Source of the DNA: Rachicladosporium sp. CCFEE 5018 | Taxonomy: Eukaryota; Ascomycota; Dothideomycetes; Cladosporiales; Cladosporiaceae | NCBI GenBank assembly: GCA_002077045.2 | Contig: KZ111140.1 | Location: 2,395,732 to 2,459,731 of the forward strand | Length of the DNA stretch: 64,000 bases | Reading direction: 5' to 3' | In this document: one piece after another, positions 27,541 through 36,774 of the stretch | Position numbering within the stretch: the first letter of the stretch is position 1 | Layout of the letters: each line of letters begins with the position of its first letter | The notes under the pieces: generated by a model | Databases searched by the model: none | What the model was told of the DNA's origin: nothing | What the model saw: the letters and a program-made list of their open reading frames with translations, nothing else | Made by a program: the position numbers and the translations under genes

Positions 27541-30500
27541 TCATCCCTCAACAGTAGCCTCTCCCCTTCCCCTCCCACCTCTACCCCTTCCTCTACCCCG
27601 CGCAGCACCTCCTCCCCCCCTTCCACCCTCTCCGAGCCCAGCAGGCGGCGGCGCATTGTTATAACTCTGCGGCTTGAACGCCGTGTTGTTCCTCACCACC
27701 CCTTCAGTAGGATCACTGTTATCCACCATCGTGTACCCGCCGCGATTTCCTCCGCGGCCGCGAGGCGCAAACCCATTACCGCAAGGCGCACCGTTGTTCA
27801 GCGGCTGCTGTTGCGGTGCTGTGGTAGAGCCAAGCCCACCGCGGCCGCGAGGCACGAAACCATTGCCGCGCGGCGCGTTGCCGTTCATGGGCGGTGGACC
27901 GCTGCCGCCACCTCGAGGCACGTGGTGGCCGTTCATACCTACGCCTGCCACGGCGCCACGGAAAGAGCCGCGGAGTGGTCCAGGGGCAGCGGCAGGTCTC
28001 AACTGCGCGCCTGGTGGTCCGTAGCCGTTACTACCTCCTCTCGCACCTCCCGCGCCTCTGAGCGGCAAAGACTGCTGCACGGGCTGTCTTGCGGCTGCCG
28101 CAGCGGAGAGGGAGAGGACCTGCCGCTCACTGAGGTTCAGCACGGCGTCTGACGGAACTGTGCTGCCGCGGAAGGGCGAGCAGCGCTCGTTGAGTGTAGT
28201 GCCACCCATGAACGTGAAGTCGAAGACTACGTCGAGCAGCATTGCGCGAGGAGTGCGTGTCAGTCCAACGACAGTGCCGCGCATGGCGATGGGGACTTTG
28301 CCCGAATCGAGCACGTAGACAACACGGTCGCCGATCGTGAAGCGCTGGCCTGCGGTGCGCTGTTCGGCGTCCTGGGGCTTGAGCAGGGCAGAGCGAGGTA
28401 TGTTGTTGATCTTCTTGCCAGTGATTTGGCCTGCTGCATTGTTATTCTTGTCTGCTGCGGCTTCGATGAGTTTGACGGTCGTCTCATCGAGCTGCTCAGC
28501 TTCGAGGGGTACCCGGTCGAAGCCCTTGGTCTCATTAGATTTGAGCCAGGCACCAATCTCTTTCATCTTCTGCTTGGCTACCTGAGGATCGGAGTAGAAC
28601 GTCGTGTCTTCCCAGCCGTCGCCTTGCGGGTTTGCGGCGATAGTAGCGATGAACTCAGGGAACTTGGTCATGTAGGCTGCGAGCAAGTCGATGGCTTTGC
28701 GGGAATACTCCCAGCCTGAGTTGCCCTTCCGACTGTAGCCCAGGACCTTCAACTTCTTAGCCTCGAACTTGAGATTCAGACCCAAATTCAAGCGTAGGCC
28801 AGAGGAGTTGACGTTGAAAGCCGACGTCAACTTCGACAGAACGAGAGGATGCAAGTGCAACATCTTCGTCACCTGGTAGCTGGGGTAGTACGGGTCGCGG
28901 CCCTCAGACTGCTGGGCGATGTTGTGACCAAACTCCTGTTCGCGGACCGTGAGCGTGCTGACCCAGACCTCTGCTTTCTCGCCATCGGCGCTGTGGCCAG
29001 TAACCTCCAGCGGACGACCGTAGGCCATGTCACCGAGGAAGAAAGCCTTGGTGCCGATCGCGAACTCTTCGCTCATAGGTAGAGCCTCCTTCTCCAAGAA
29101 GCGCTGATCTTCGGATATGACCTCGACGACGACGGTTTGCGTCGCGTAGTCCGGCTCCACGCCAGGGATTGGCGCGTACTGCTTGATCGTTGCTCCAGAC
29201 TCCGTCTTACGTAGTCCGACAAGAGGCTCGACCTGGATCAAACTCTCGACAGAACCGATGATCATGCCCAACCGCTTAGAGTAGGTAGACTCGATTCTGT
29301 TCGCCTTCCTCTTGAAGTCGGACATGTTGTGCGGCTGGTGCGGAATTTGTTGCACGTTCGCTCCAGTCGCAGGCTGGGAGGAGTCCACCAAGGTGTATGT
29401 AAACATCTCGTCGGTGACGCTGATCACCTTGACCTCTTGCAGGAAAGGGTAGTTGACGTGCACGGCTTTGTCCAAATAATTGCGTGCTGTTGTAGCAGTG
29501 TTCTTCTCCTCGCCTTCGAGCAGAGTGACGACCATACTCTCGTTTCTGCTCTCCGATTGGAAGATCGACACGCCGTGGAAGCCGAGCTGCCCAGCGTGGG
29601 GCAGTGTGTGCAGTGACGGGAAGCCAGCCAAGGCACTCGCTCCCAGCTTCACTCCTTCGATCAACCCAACATACACATCGAGCCCGTCCATAGTCGGCAG
29701 CTCGAAGATGTTCTCGATGCACTTGCAGTGATCCAGATCAGGAAAGACGCCAGGCAAACTGCTCGGGTATGTGAAGTCGGTGTTCTTGTCGTACACGAAC
29801 TTCATCGTCGTGCCGAAGCTGTTGCGGATCTTCTCGTCTTCGGTCAGAAACGGATCCTTTGTTGCCATTGCGGGTAGCAGACGCGTCTCATCGATGAATG
29901 GAATCTTGACCACGGCCTCCCATTCCTGCTTCTTTCCGTTCATGTCCAATTCGAAGTCGCGTGGGTAGAAGTCGATGATTGGACTCTTGGGATTCGTCAT
30001 GAGGTCGTGATACACTGTTGGTACAATGCTCTTACTGCGATCCGGCAGCACACCCATCAGCTGCTGAAATGGTCTGAAGGGCTGGCCGTGCGTGAAGTTC
30101 ATGTCAGCACCCAAGCCGTGCTTGACGTCGCTGATCATGGGCGAGTAGTGGTATCTGTAGTACCACGGCCAGCTGGCCACGCCCCGGTAATAGTAGTACA
30201 ACACCCATTGTAGGCCCTGTACGTAGTTCTCGGTGAGCTTCGTGAGCTCCGCCTGATTGCTCAGATCCCACTCGTACTTCTCTTGGTAGTATTTGTTCTT
30301 CCACTCCTGGAACTTGGCCTCGTATTTTACTGCCGCTTTGCCTTGCGCCTCTTCGGCAGACACATCCACAATCTGCGCTTTGTCATACTGCTTGAAGACA
30401 CGCAGTAGTGCATTCTGCGCTTCTGGGTCTTCGTCGTCCTCAGAGTCATCCAATTCGAGGCGCTCCGGGAACGATAGCTGAAGATGACGAGTTCCCTCAT

Positions 30501-31882
30501 CATCTGCCAGATTCTTGCATTGTAAGTGCAAGCTCGTCGCTAGATCCTCGATGAATGCTCTGTCGGCAGCCTTCAGAGTAGAAGGCATGTCCAGCGTTTC
30601 TGCTGCGCCATCTACACCTGCACGAGCGTTGACGTACTTTTTCACTGTCGTGTATAGCTCCTTCTGTTTCGTCGTCATCGTCTGTACGCCCTTCCTCTTC
30701 ACCTTTTGCATGACATCCTGCTTCTGAACGCTCTTGTCCTTCAGCCAGCTCGCGTCGTGGTGCTCATGTTCAAAGTGACGGTACTCCACATGGCTCAACT
30801 CCTCGAGTAGCAACGCCAACCTCTCCAAATTTATCTTGCCTCCCTCATTGATGTATCCGCCTGCTCTGGGCAGGACTTGCTTGTATACTCCGAACATGAG
30901 CGCCAGCGCTCCTTCGTTGATGTGCAAATGTGGCAGATTTGGCAAGAAATCATTGCCGACGAAGAACGCCATCAGTATGAAATCGTCAATGATACGCTCC
31001 AAGTCGAATGCGACGCCATTCAGCACATCTGGCTCCTTCAGCTCCTGGAACTCCAACTCAAGATACTCGCGTACTATGCAGAGATGCATGAGATAGAAAT
31101 TCTGGTGCTCTAGCTCCTTGCTCTTCGCTTTCGACCTGCCGAAGGTGACCTCCTCACGCAGCAAGCTGAAGTGCGGGTCGTGGGAGAGTAGACCCAACAT
31201 GATCAGATCTGCGTCCAGTCCGTACAAGCAGTGACGGACGTTCGGGTCGTAGTGCGGCTGGCTCTTCGCCTGGCGGATGTACTCCATGATCTTGTGTTCA
31301 CCCTTACCTGGCACTTCATGGCCTGAGAGTACAATCTCACAGCCCTGCCACTCGACGTCCTCGCTGATCTTCTTCGCGACGAAGTACTTCAGCTGGCGGG
31401 TCAAGCGCGCCATGAACTCGGTGCCAGGCGTGATACAATTTGAGTCGAATTGGCCCTCCTTCGGCAGCTCGATGCCCTCGCGCTCAGCCTTCTCGCGAGC
31501 CATCTCAGCATCAAGAGCCGTACGAAAGCGGCGAGCTCGCTGCTGATTCATCTTTGCGCGAGGAGCCACGCCATCGATGGCCATGAAGAAGAGCTTCTGC
31601 GGCTTGATCTTGCCAAACAAGTGCTCGATGTAGTTAAAGATCTTGATGAACATCTCATCTTCGGGCGTGTGGGTGGTGTTGGCGTGCGAGTCGGTGTGAG
31701 TGCAGTTGTGGATGATGCCGTTCATATCTAGGTACAGGCAGTCGAACTCGGGGATGCGGTTCTCGGCGATCAGCTGGGAGATGGCTGGATACCGCTCTGA
31801 CATCCAGCGGAAAAACTTGGGGACACCTGGGTGTTGTCAGTTCGACTGCATATACTGAACCTGTCTTGAGGCGCATACCCAT
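27541..31882 (-). CDS. XRN1: 5'-3' exoribonuclease 1, full length, catalytic Glu176 replaced by Lys
   Basis: Xrn1 degrades decapped cytoplasmic mRNA 5' to 3'. The long exon (31826-27541) starts inside codon 2. A 52-bp intron (31878-31827, GTATGC..CAG) joins it to a 4-nt first exon ATGG at 31882-31879, restoring the universal start MGVPKFFRWMSERYPAIS. The total is 1429 residues. Numbering matches yeast Xrn1: Asp35 (LYLDMNG), Asp86 (AIDGVAPRAK), and the 5'-phosphate pocket Lys93, Gln97, Arg100 and Arg101 are present, as is Glu178. But codon 176 (31305-31303) is AAG, giving VPGKGEHK instead of VPGEGEHK. Glu176 is a metal ligand, and its loss inactivates yeast Xrn1. The tail is RGG-rich and ends GRGRGEATVEG. 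The protein is otherwise intact, so it may be a catalytically dead copy, or the base may be an error. Confidence 0.93.
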
Positions 31883-32263
31883 GATCGCGGTGGCGGTGGG
31901 CAGTGATATTCGAGCGAAAGATTTCTCTTGGTGGCGAGAGTAAGTTGGAGCGGAGGATAGCGGAGGGGAGGAGGCGGTGACGGTGGCGTTCGCGACACGG
32001 AGTCTTCGAAGAAAGGAAAGGGAAGAGAGTCTCAGTGTCGCACTGCCGTGAACGTGAGTGGCATCTGAGAGAAGCACGGGCCGCAAAGATCTTATCTTAT
32101 CTTATCGCTCAGAACTGCCACTTTCCCTTGCACGCGACGCGACTTCACTCCGACGAGATTCGATTGAAGTGTCGCTTCACTACCTATTGCGACTGCCACA
32201 CTCATCTACGTTACTTCCGTGTCGTAACCACAATCAACACAACTTCAATCGAGAACAGCAATC
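31883..32263. promoter_or_regulatory. Divergent promoter of XRN1 and the HAT2 locus, with three tandem GATA sites
   Basis: A 381-bp spacer lies between the inferred XRN1 ATG (31882) and the ATG at 32264. At 32091-32106 the minus strand reads GATAAGATAAGATAAG, three tandem HGATAR sites 5 bp apart. These fit binding by fungal GATA factors, though the stretch may also be a simple pentamer repeat. Confidence 0.45.
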
Positions 32264-33059
32264 ATGGCAGACGTCGGTACGTTGGCAACATCTCACTTCA
32301 TAGCATACCCCCAGCACAGCACTCCATACCCTAGCACTATACGCAACAGCCAAGGACACGACCGCGAAGATGTCCAGGGAGCTCCGAGGACTCGGCCACA
32401 TTCCAACGAACGAAGACGACGACGGCCACTCCATATTCAAGCTACCAGACCAGCCTCTGAATCCTCGCGCTCGTGGGACGAGAGTGCAGTCGGCTGTGCC
32501 CGCCCCCCGCCGTTCTCGCCGTGCTCGCCGAACCCAAACCACCGAGACAGCGGATGGTGGGGATGACGCGTTAGAGGAGGAGCCCGGACCGTCTGAAGAA
32601 GACTCGCAAGCTGCAGATGGACCTGTTGCTAGCACAGCAGATCTAGCCGAAGAGTCAAATAGTCCCGGAACTGAGGCGGTTGACCAATCGCAACAATCAT
32701 CCGCCACAAGCTCGCGTCGCCATACCGGTCTCGATGGCAGCACTACTCCAGGCACAAGCAACACGTCTCCAGCCACCAACGCGGAGGACGATTCGTCAGA
32801 GAAACTCCCTGGTGCCTCAGTCAAGTCGACGCATCCAGCGCAGTCCGTCGGAAGAGATACCGAGGGCCAGACAGGAACACCGGTACACGCCGCAGCTGCT
32901 GCCGACTCTTCGGCAGATCTCCTCGATGAGGAGATTCCGATCCACACAACAGCGTCGTGGATGGCCGTTGTGATGGACGGTAATCCCGGAACGAACGAAG
33001 CGACAGGCGGAGAGGACTTAACTTCAGGCACACGCACCAACAGTGCAAGGAACTCGTGA
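32264..33059 (+). CDS. Uncharacterised low-complexity protein sharing a possible first exon with HAT2
   Basis: The ATG at 32370 opens 229 residues to TGA 33057-33059. An upstream exon 32264-32276 (ATGGCAGACGTCG) can be joined by a 73-bp intron (GTACGT..CAG, 32277-32349) to give MADVAKDTTAKMSRELRG in frame, 240 residues in all. The sequence is rich in Ser, Thr, Ala, Asp and Glu, with an Arg-rich patch (PRRSRRARR) and no recognised domain. It is followed by HAT2 63 bp later. The same first exon can also splice in frame to HAT2 (see that entry). It could be a separate gene, an alternative product of the HAT2 locus, or a long 5' intron that happens to be open. Confidence 0.45.
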
Positions 33060-33122
33060 CCACAAGCCTTCACTGTTCACGAATTAACCGCGCCGTACTT
33101 ATACTGACATTACCTCGCAGCA

Positions 33123-34409
33123 ATGGCGAATGCGGGCGACACCGAGGAGCAGATCCAGAACAAGATGATCAATGAAGAGTACAAGATCTGGAAGAAGAAT
33201 TGCGTATTCCTCTACGACATCATCTACAGCCGCGCACTTGAGTGGCCGACGCTCACGACGCAATGGCTGCCCGATGTGAAGAACATCCCTGGGAAGCCCT
33301 TCCGAATGCACCGCATGATCATCGGCTCACACACATCAAATCAATCCACCGACCATCTCCAGATTGTTCACATCAACATCCCCAACCCGCCACCAGCACA
33401 ACTAGACGATTACAACCCACGCACCGAAGAGCTGGGTGACTACGGCGCGAGCAAAGAGCCCATGAAACTCGAAGTCGTCCAGAAGATCGTCCACCCCGGC
33501 GAAGTCAACAAAGCCCGCTACCAGCCACAGAACCCCAATCTCATCGCCACCTGGTCACCAGACAACAACGTCTACGTCTGGGACCGCACGAAGCACGACT
33601 CAATCCCCTCAAGCAACATCGCCAAACCTAACGCCATCCTCAAAGGCCACACCGGCGAAGGCTTCGCCCTCGAATGGAACCCTTTCGTCGAAGGCCAACT
33701 CCTCTCCGGCGCAGACGACTCGGTAGTCCATCTCTGGGACCTCCCGCGTGACTTCAGCCTCCCTAGCAAAACACTGAGCCCTGCTCGGACATTCTCACAC
33801 CATAGCGCTACGGTGAACGATCTGCAATACCACCCCATCTACGGCCAGAACCTCTTTGGCTCCGTCTCCGACGATCAGAGCCTGCAAATCATGGATCTAA
33901 GGCGCGCAGACAACAACAAACCTGTCATCGCATTTCCCAACGCACATCCAGACGCTATCAATACCCTCTCCTTCCACCCCACCATGGACAAACTCGTGGC
34001 TACAGCCGGCGCCGACAAAACAATCGCGATCTTCGACCTCCGCTTCCCCAAGCACGGCAGGATCCACACCCTAGCAGGCCACAAAGACAGCATCACCAAG
34101 ATCTCCTGGCACCCCACCGACTCCGCTATCCTCGCCTCAGCCGCCGACGATCGCAGAATCATTTTCTGGGACATCAGTCGCGCGGGGATGGAGCAGTTGG
34201 AGGAGGATGTCCCTGATGGGCCGCCGGAGATGCTGTTCATGCATGGTGGGCATACGAACAGGGTGTCCGATTTTGGCTGGAATGCGAATGATGAGTGGGT
34301 TGTTGTTAGTGCTGCGGAGGATAACTTGATCCAGGTTTGGAGGGCTAGTCGGGGATTGGTGGAGAAGATGCCGCCGGGGGTGCAGAGGCAGGAGGTGGGG
34401 GAGGCGTAG
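33123..34409 (+). CDS. HAT2: Histone acetyltransferase type B subunit 2, RbAp46/48 WD40 family
   Basis: The protein has 428 residues. The N-terminal H4-binding helix region reads INEEYKIWKKNCVFLYD followed by ALEWPTLTTQWLPDVK. Then come the GEVNKARYQPQNPN block and about six WD repeats with endings such as VYVWD, VHLWD, IAIFD, IIFWD and IQVWR. The segment GPPEMLFMHGGHTNRVSDFGWN is diagnostic of the family. Hat2 with Hat1 acetylates new histone H4 in cytosol and nucleus; the related Msi1 serves CAF-1, but this sequence is closer to HAT2. A strong acceptor (CTGAC branch, CTCGCAG at 33120) lies just before the ATG. Splicing from the exon at 32264-32276 would give MADVAMANAGDTEE, in frame. I kept the 33123 start as the safe minimum. 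Confidence 0.92.
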   Translation: MANAGDTEEQIQNKMINEEYKIWKKNCVFLYDIIYSRALEWPTLTTQWLPDVKNIPGKPFRMHRMIIGSHTSNQSTDHLQIVHINIPNPPPAQLDDYNPRTEELGDYGASKEPMKLEVVQKIVHPGEVNKARYQPQNPNLIATWSPDNNVYVWDRTKHDSIPSSNIAKPNAILKGHTGEGFALEWNPFVEGQLLSGADDSVVHLWDLPRDFSLPSKTLSPARTFSHHSATVNDLQYHPIYGQNLFGSVSDDQSLQIMDLRRADNNKPVIAFPNAHPDAINTLSFHPTMDKLVATAGADKTIAIFDLRFPKHGRIHTLAGHKDSITKISWHPTDSAILASAADDRRIIFWDISRAGMEQLEEDVPDGPPEMLFMHGGHTNRVSDFGWNANDEWVVVSAAEDNLIQVWRASRGLVEKMPPGVQRQEVGEA

Positions 34410-34662
34410 GGGTCTGATGTCTAGGCGCTTTGCAGACCCTCGAGGTTGTGGAGCAGTGTACTTAGCGATGGCGTTCTTGGAGAAAAGCTTGCTGTGACGG
34501 CTGGCAACGGAGACGACGGTAGGCAGCGGCCTCGGGCTGAGATGCAGATGCCATGCATTTGGTAGTATACAGCTCGGCCCCATTCCTTTCCAATTATTTC
34601 CACTACCCAACGCTTCTTACTCCTCTCCGCCGCCGACTCGCGTTTGAGGACGCAGCAGGCCA

Positions 34663-36474
34663 CTAGTCCCCAGCGCCATCCAAATCCATCCTCTCCCCTC
34701 CCCTCGCACCTCTAGCCTTGCCCTTCGCCCTTGTCCTAGCTCGCGCCTCATCCGCCCTTCCAAGTAGCCCCTCATCAAGTGCCCTCTCGTCTTCTCTACC
34801 AAGTACAGTGTCATCCTCCATCCCCGCTAACACCTTTCCGAGCAACTCGCCGGCGAAAGGATCCTGCGGACTCACTGCAAGAGCCTCGTGCAAAGCCACA
34901 GCAGCTTCGAAGAGCATAGCAAGCTCGAATAGGACGAGACCTTTGGCTGCGAACACGCCGGCTTCGCGGACGCCGAGGCGGATGGCTTCAGAGTACTCTT
35001 CTAGCGCTTCTTCCAACCTCCCAGCGCGGCGATGAGCATGCGCGAGATTTAGCCGCGTATCCGCAGTCTGGCTCGGCGGCGTTTCATTCTCGGCGGAAAG
35101 GTCGAGGGAGAACTGAAACTGCCTCACCGCACTCTCGAAGTCGTTCTCCAGATACGCAACCACGCCAAGCTCGTTCAGCAGCGCTGGATCGCGATCGCAG
35201 AGCACGTACGCCGCCGACAGATACTCCCTCCCCAGGCCGAAGTTCCCGAGAGCGATCTCCTGCATCCCCAGAAACATTTGCGGGAGATGCGTACCCTGGA
35301 ACAATCGAGCGGCGGTACTGTAAGCCGCGATCGCTTGATCGGATTCGCCTTCGGCTGCGAAGGTGTGCGCGAAGCCTATCCAAGCCGGTCCGAAGTGCGG
35401 GTCCATGAGCGAGGCTTTGGAGAAGTAGGCGCGTGCTTCGGGGATGCGGGAGGTGGAGAGGTAGTACGTGCCTACTGCCAGCCAGGTCGTGGGTTCCAGG
35501 GGGTGAGTGTCAGCGAGATCGTGGGAGAGAGCGAACAGAGCAGTGCTGTGGTGTTGGTGGTGCAGAAGAGCGAGATGTAAGGGTAATGTGGCGAAGTTGT
35601 AGGGGTCCTTCGCGAGGATCTGCGAGGTCAGGGTGAGGGCTGGGGGGAAGCGCGCGGTGGTGTACAGGATCCAGGCCTTGGCTAGGAGGACATCGGAGTT
35701 TTGCGCAAGATTGTAGTGCGTCGAGAGAGTGTCAAGGGCGGTGGCGAAGTCTGCTTGTCGAGTGTACTTTGACAGGCGGGTGGTGTAGAGGTTCTTGACG
35801 AAGGCTGCTGCTTCGGGGGGCTGCACGGTGTCGAAGGAAAGTGTGTCTAGAAAGTCCCACTCCTCGCCTGGAGACATGAGAGAGTTCTTCATCAGCTGGT
35901 CGAAGGCTTCAAAGCATTGCACGTCTATGCGTACAGCATCGCGGTAGCACTCTTTTGCACGGTCAAAGGCGTTTTGTTTGGCGAAGCAGAGGCCGCGTAG
36001 ATGGCACATGGCTGCCTCATACTTGAGCGTGCTGGGATCCTCTGAATCGCGCTCTTCACTCCTGTCTACTCTCTCAAGCTTTGTGGGCAACTTCGCCTTG
36101 CCGCACTTCTTGTTCGAGACGCCGTTGCCATTGCTCATATGCTGTAGCTTCCGCCGTTCGATGTCCGCGGTGATGATCAGGTGCTTGGGATTTTTATCGC
36201 CCAGTATGCTCAGTGCATCCTCGTGTCTGTTCTGCTTGACATAGCAGTGCGCGGCTAGGTATTTGCTAGCTGGCGATCGTTGCTGTAGTCGGCTGTCGGA
36301 GACGTACGTGAGGGCGCGTGTATAGTTGCCTGCGGCGAAGTGTGTCTGCGCAAGAGCGAGTCCGTCGGCGTCGGAGTTTGTCAAAGCATAGAGCTTGTCG
36401 CCCACGAAGATTGCTGTCTCGTGGTTGTGCTTGTCGAGTGCCTCTTTCAGCCAATCCCGGAGGAAACCCTCCAT
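34663..36474 (-). CDS. CDC16: Anaphase-promoting complex TPR subunit APC6 (Cdc16/Cut9)
   Basis: The protein has 603 residues from the ATG at 36472-36474. It is a tandem TPR protein of the Cdc16/Cut9 type. Recognisable blocks are SRLQQRSPASKYLAAHCYVK, LRGLCFAKQNAFDRAKECY, CFEAFDQLM, DPYNFATLPLHLALLH, EPTTWLAVGTYYL, LMDPHFGPAWIGFAHTFA and RLFQGTHLPQMFLGMQ, in the order seen in Cut9. APC6 forms part of the TPR arm of the anaphase-promoting ubiquitin ligase, which triggers anaphase and mitotic exit. The C-terminus is Arg/Gly-rich and ends MDLDGAGD. It converges with HAT2, with stops 253 bp apart. A short upstream exon is possible. Confidence 0.9.
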   Translation of the reverse strand: MEGFLRDWLKEALDKHNHETAIFVGDKLYALTNSDADGLALAQTHFAAGNYTRALTYVSDSRLQQRSPASKYLAAHCYVKQNRHEDALSILGDKNPKHLIITADIERRKLQHMSNGNGVSNKKCGKAKLPTKLERVDRSEERDSEDPSTLKYEAAMCHLRGLCFAKQNAFDRAKECYRDAVRIDVQCFEAFDQLMKNSLMSPGEEWDFLDTLSFDTVQPPEAAAFVKNLYTTRLSKYTRQADFATALDTLSTHYNLAQNSDVLLAKAWILYTTARFPPALTLTSQILAKDPYNFATLPLHLALLHHQHHSTALFALSHDLADTHPLEPTTWLAVGTYYLSTSRIPEARAYFSKASLMDPHFGPAWIGFAHTFAAEGESDQAIAAYSTAARLFQGTHLPQMFLGMQEIALGNFGLGREYLSAAYVLCDRDPALLNELGVVAYLENDFESAVRQFQFSLDLSAENETPPSQTADTRLNLAHAHRRAGRLEEALEEYSEAIRLGVREAGVFAAKGLVLFELAMLFEAAVALHEALAVSPQDPFAGELLGKVLAGMEDDTVLGREDERALDEGLLGRADEARARTRAKGKARGARGGERMDLDGAGD

Positions 36475-36774
36475 GTTCGCGTTCACTCAGCCAGGGTCAT
36501 GCTGGAGGAAGAAAGGGATTCGCACGACGACGAGGGATCCTAGATAGTGTGAGTGCAGGCTCATGATCGTGTCGACCAGAAATACATACCTTGAGAGAGT
36601 AAGATGAAGTCGCGACTGATCTCCCACGCGACTGTCACATGCTTTGCGGGGCCGATTTTGGGCCTGGCAGTGCCTGACTTCACCACGACAAGAGTCACAC
36701 AGAGATGTGCATGTTCTCCTCCTCTCCAAGGCCTTTTATTAGTCTGGCTTCTAGAGGTAAAGCTCACGTTGGCC
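36475..36774. promoter_or_regulatory. Divergent promoter between CDC16 and the F-box gene
   Basis: A 300-bp spacer. The F-box frame is open upstream to an ATG at 36604, so part of the spacer could be coding if that start is used. No specific site was recognised. Confidence 0.4.

Larger units (their letters stand above)
19463..30063. repeat. Segmental duplication, copy 2
   Basis: This is the counterpart of 1-10651. All six genes are present, and beyond 30063 the sequence runs on into the N-terminal half of XRN1 and unique sequence. Most genes are intact in both copies. In PRP45, bases around 1806-1970 and 21262-21426 differ at about one in nine positions with almost no amino-acid change. The adjoining stretch 1340-1715 against 20796-21171 shows about one difference. 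This patchwork is discussed in the findings. Confidence 0.95.

Noticed and set aside
19463..30063. RIP acting on the duplicated segment
   Set aside because: Both copies keep open frames, the differences include many transversions and silent changes in both directions, and base composition is normal.
32234..33073. 279-codon antisense frame opposite the low-complexity ORF
   Set aside because: It mirrors a Ser/Ala/Asp-rich sense frame and has no domain; such frames arise from codon bias.
33000..33123. Fusion of the low-complexity ORF to HAT2 by one more intron
   Set aside because: HAT2 relatives have no such N-terminal extension, and no good donor keeps the frame before the TGA at 33057.
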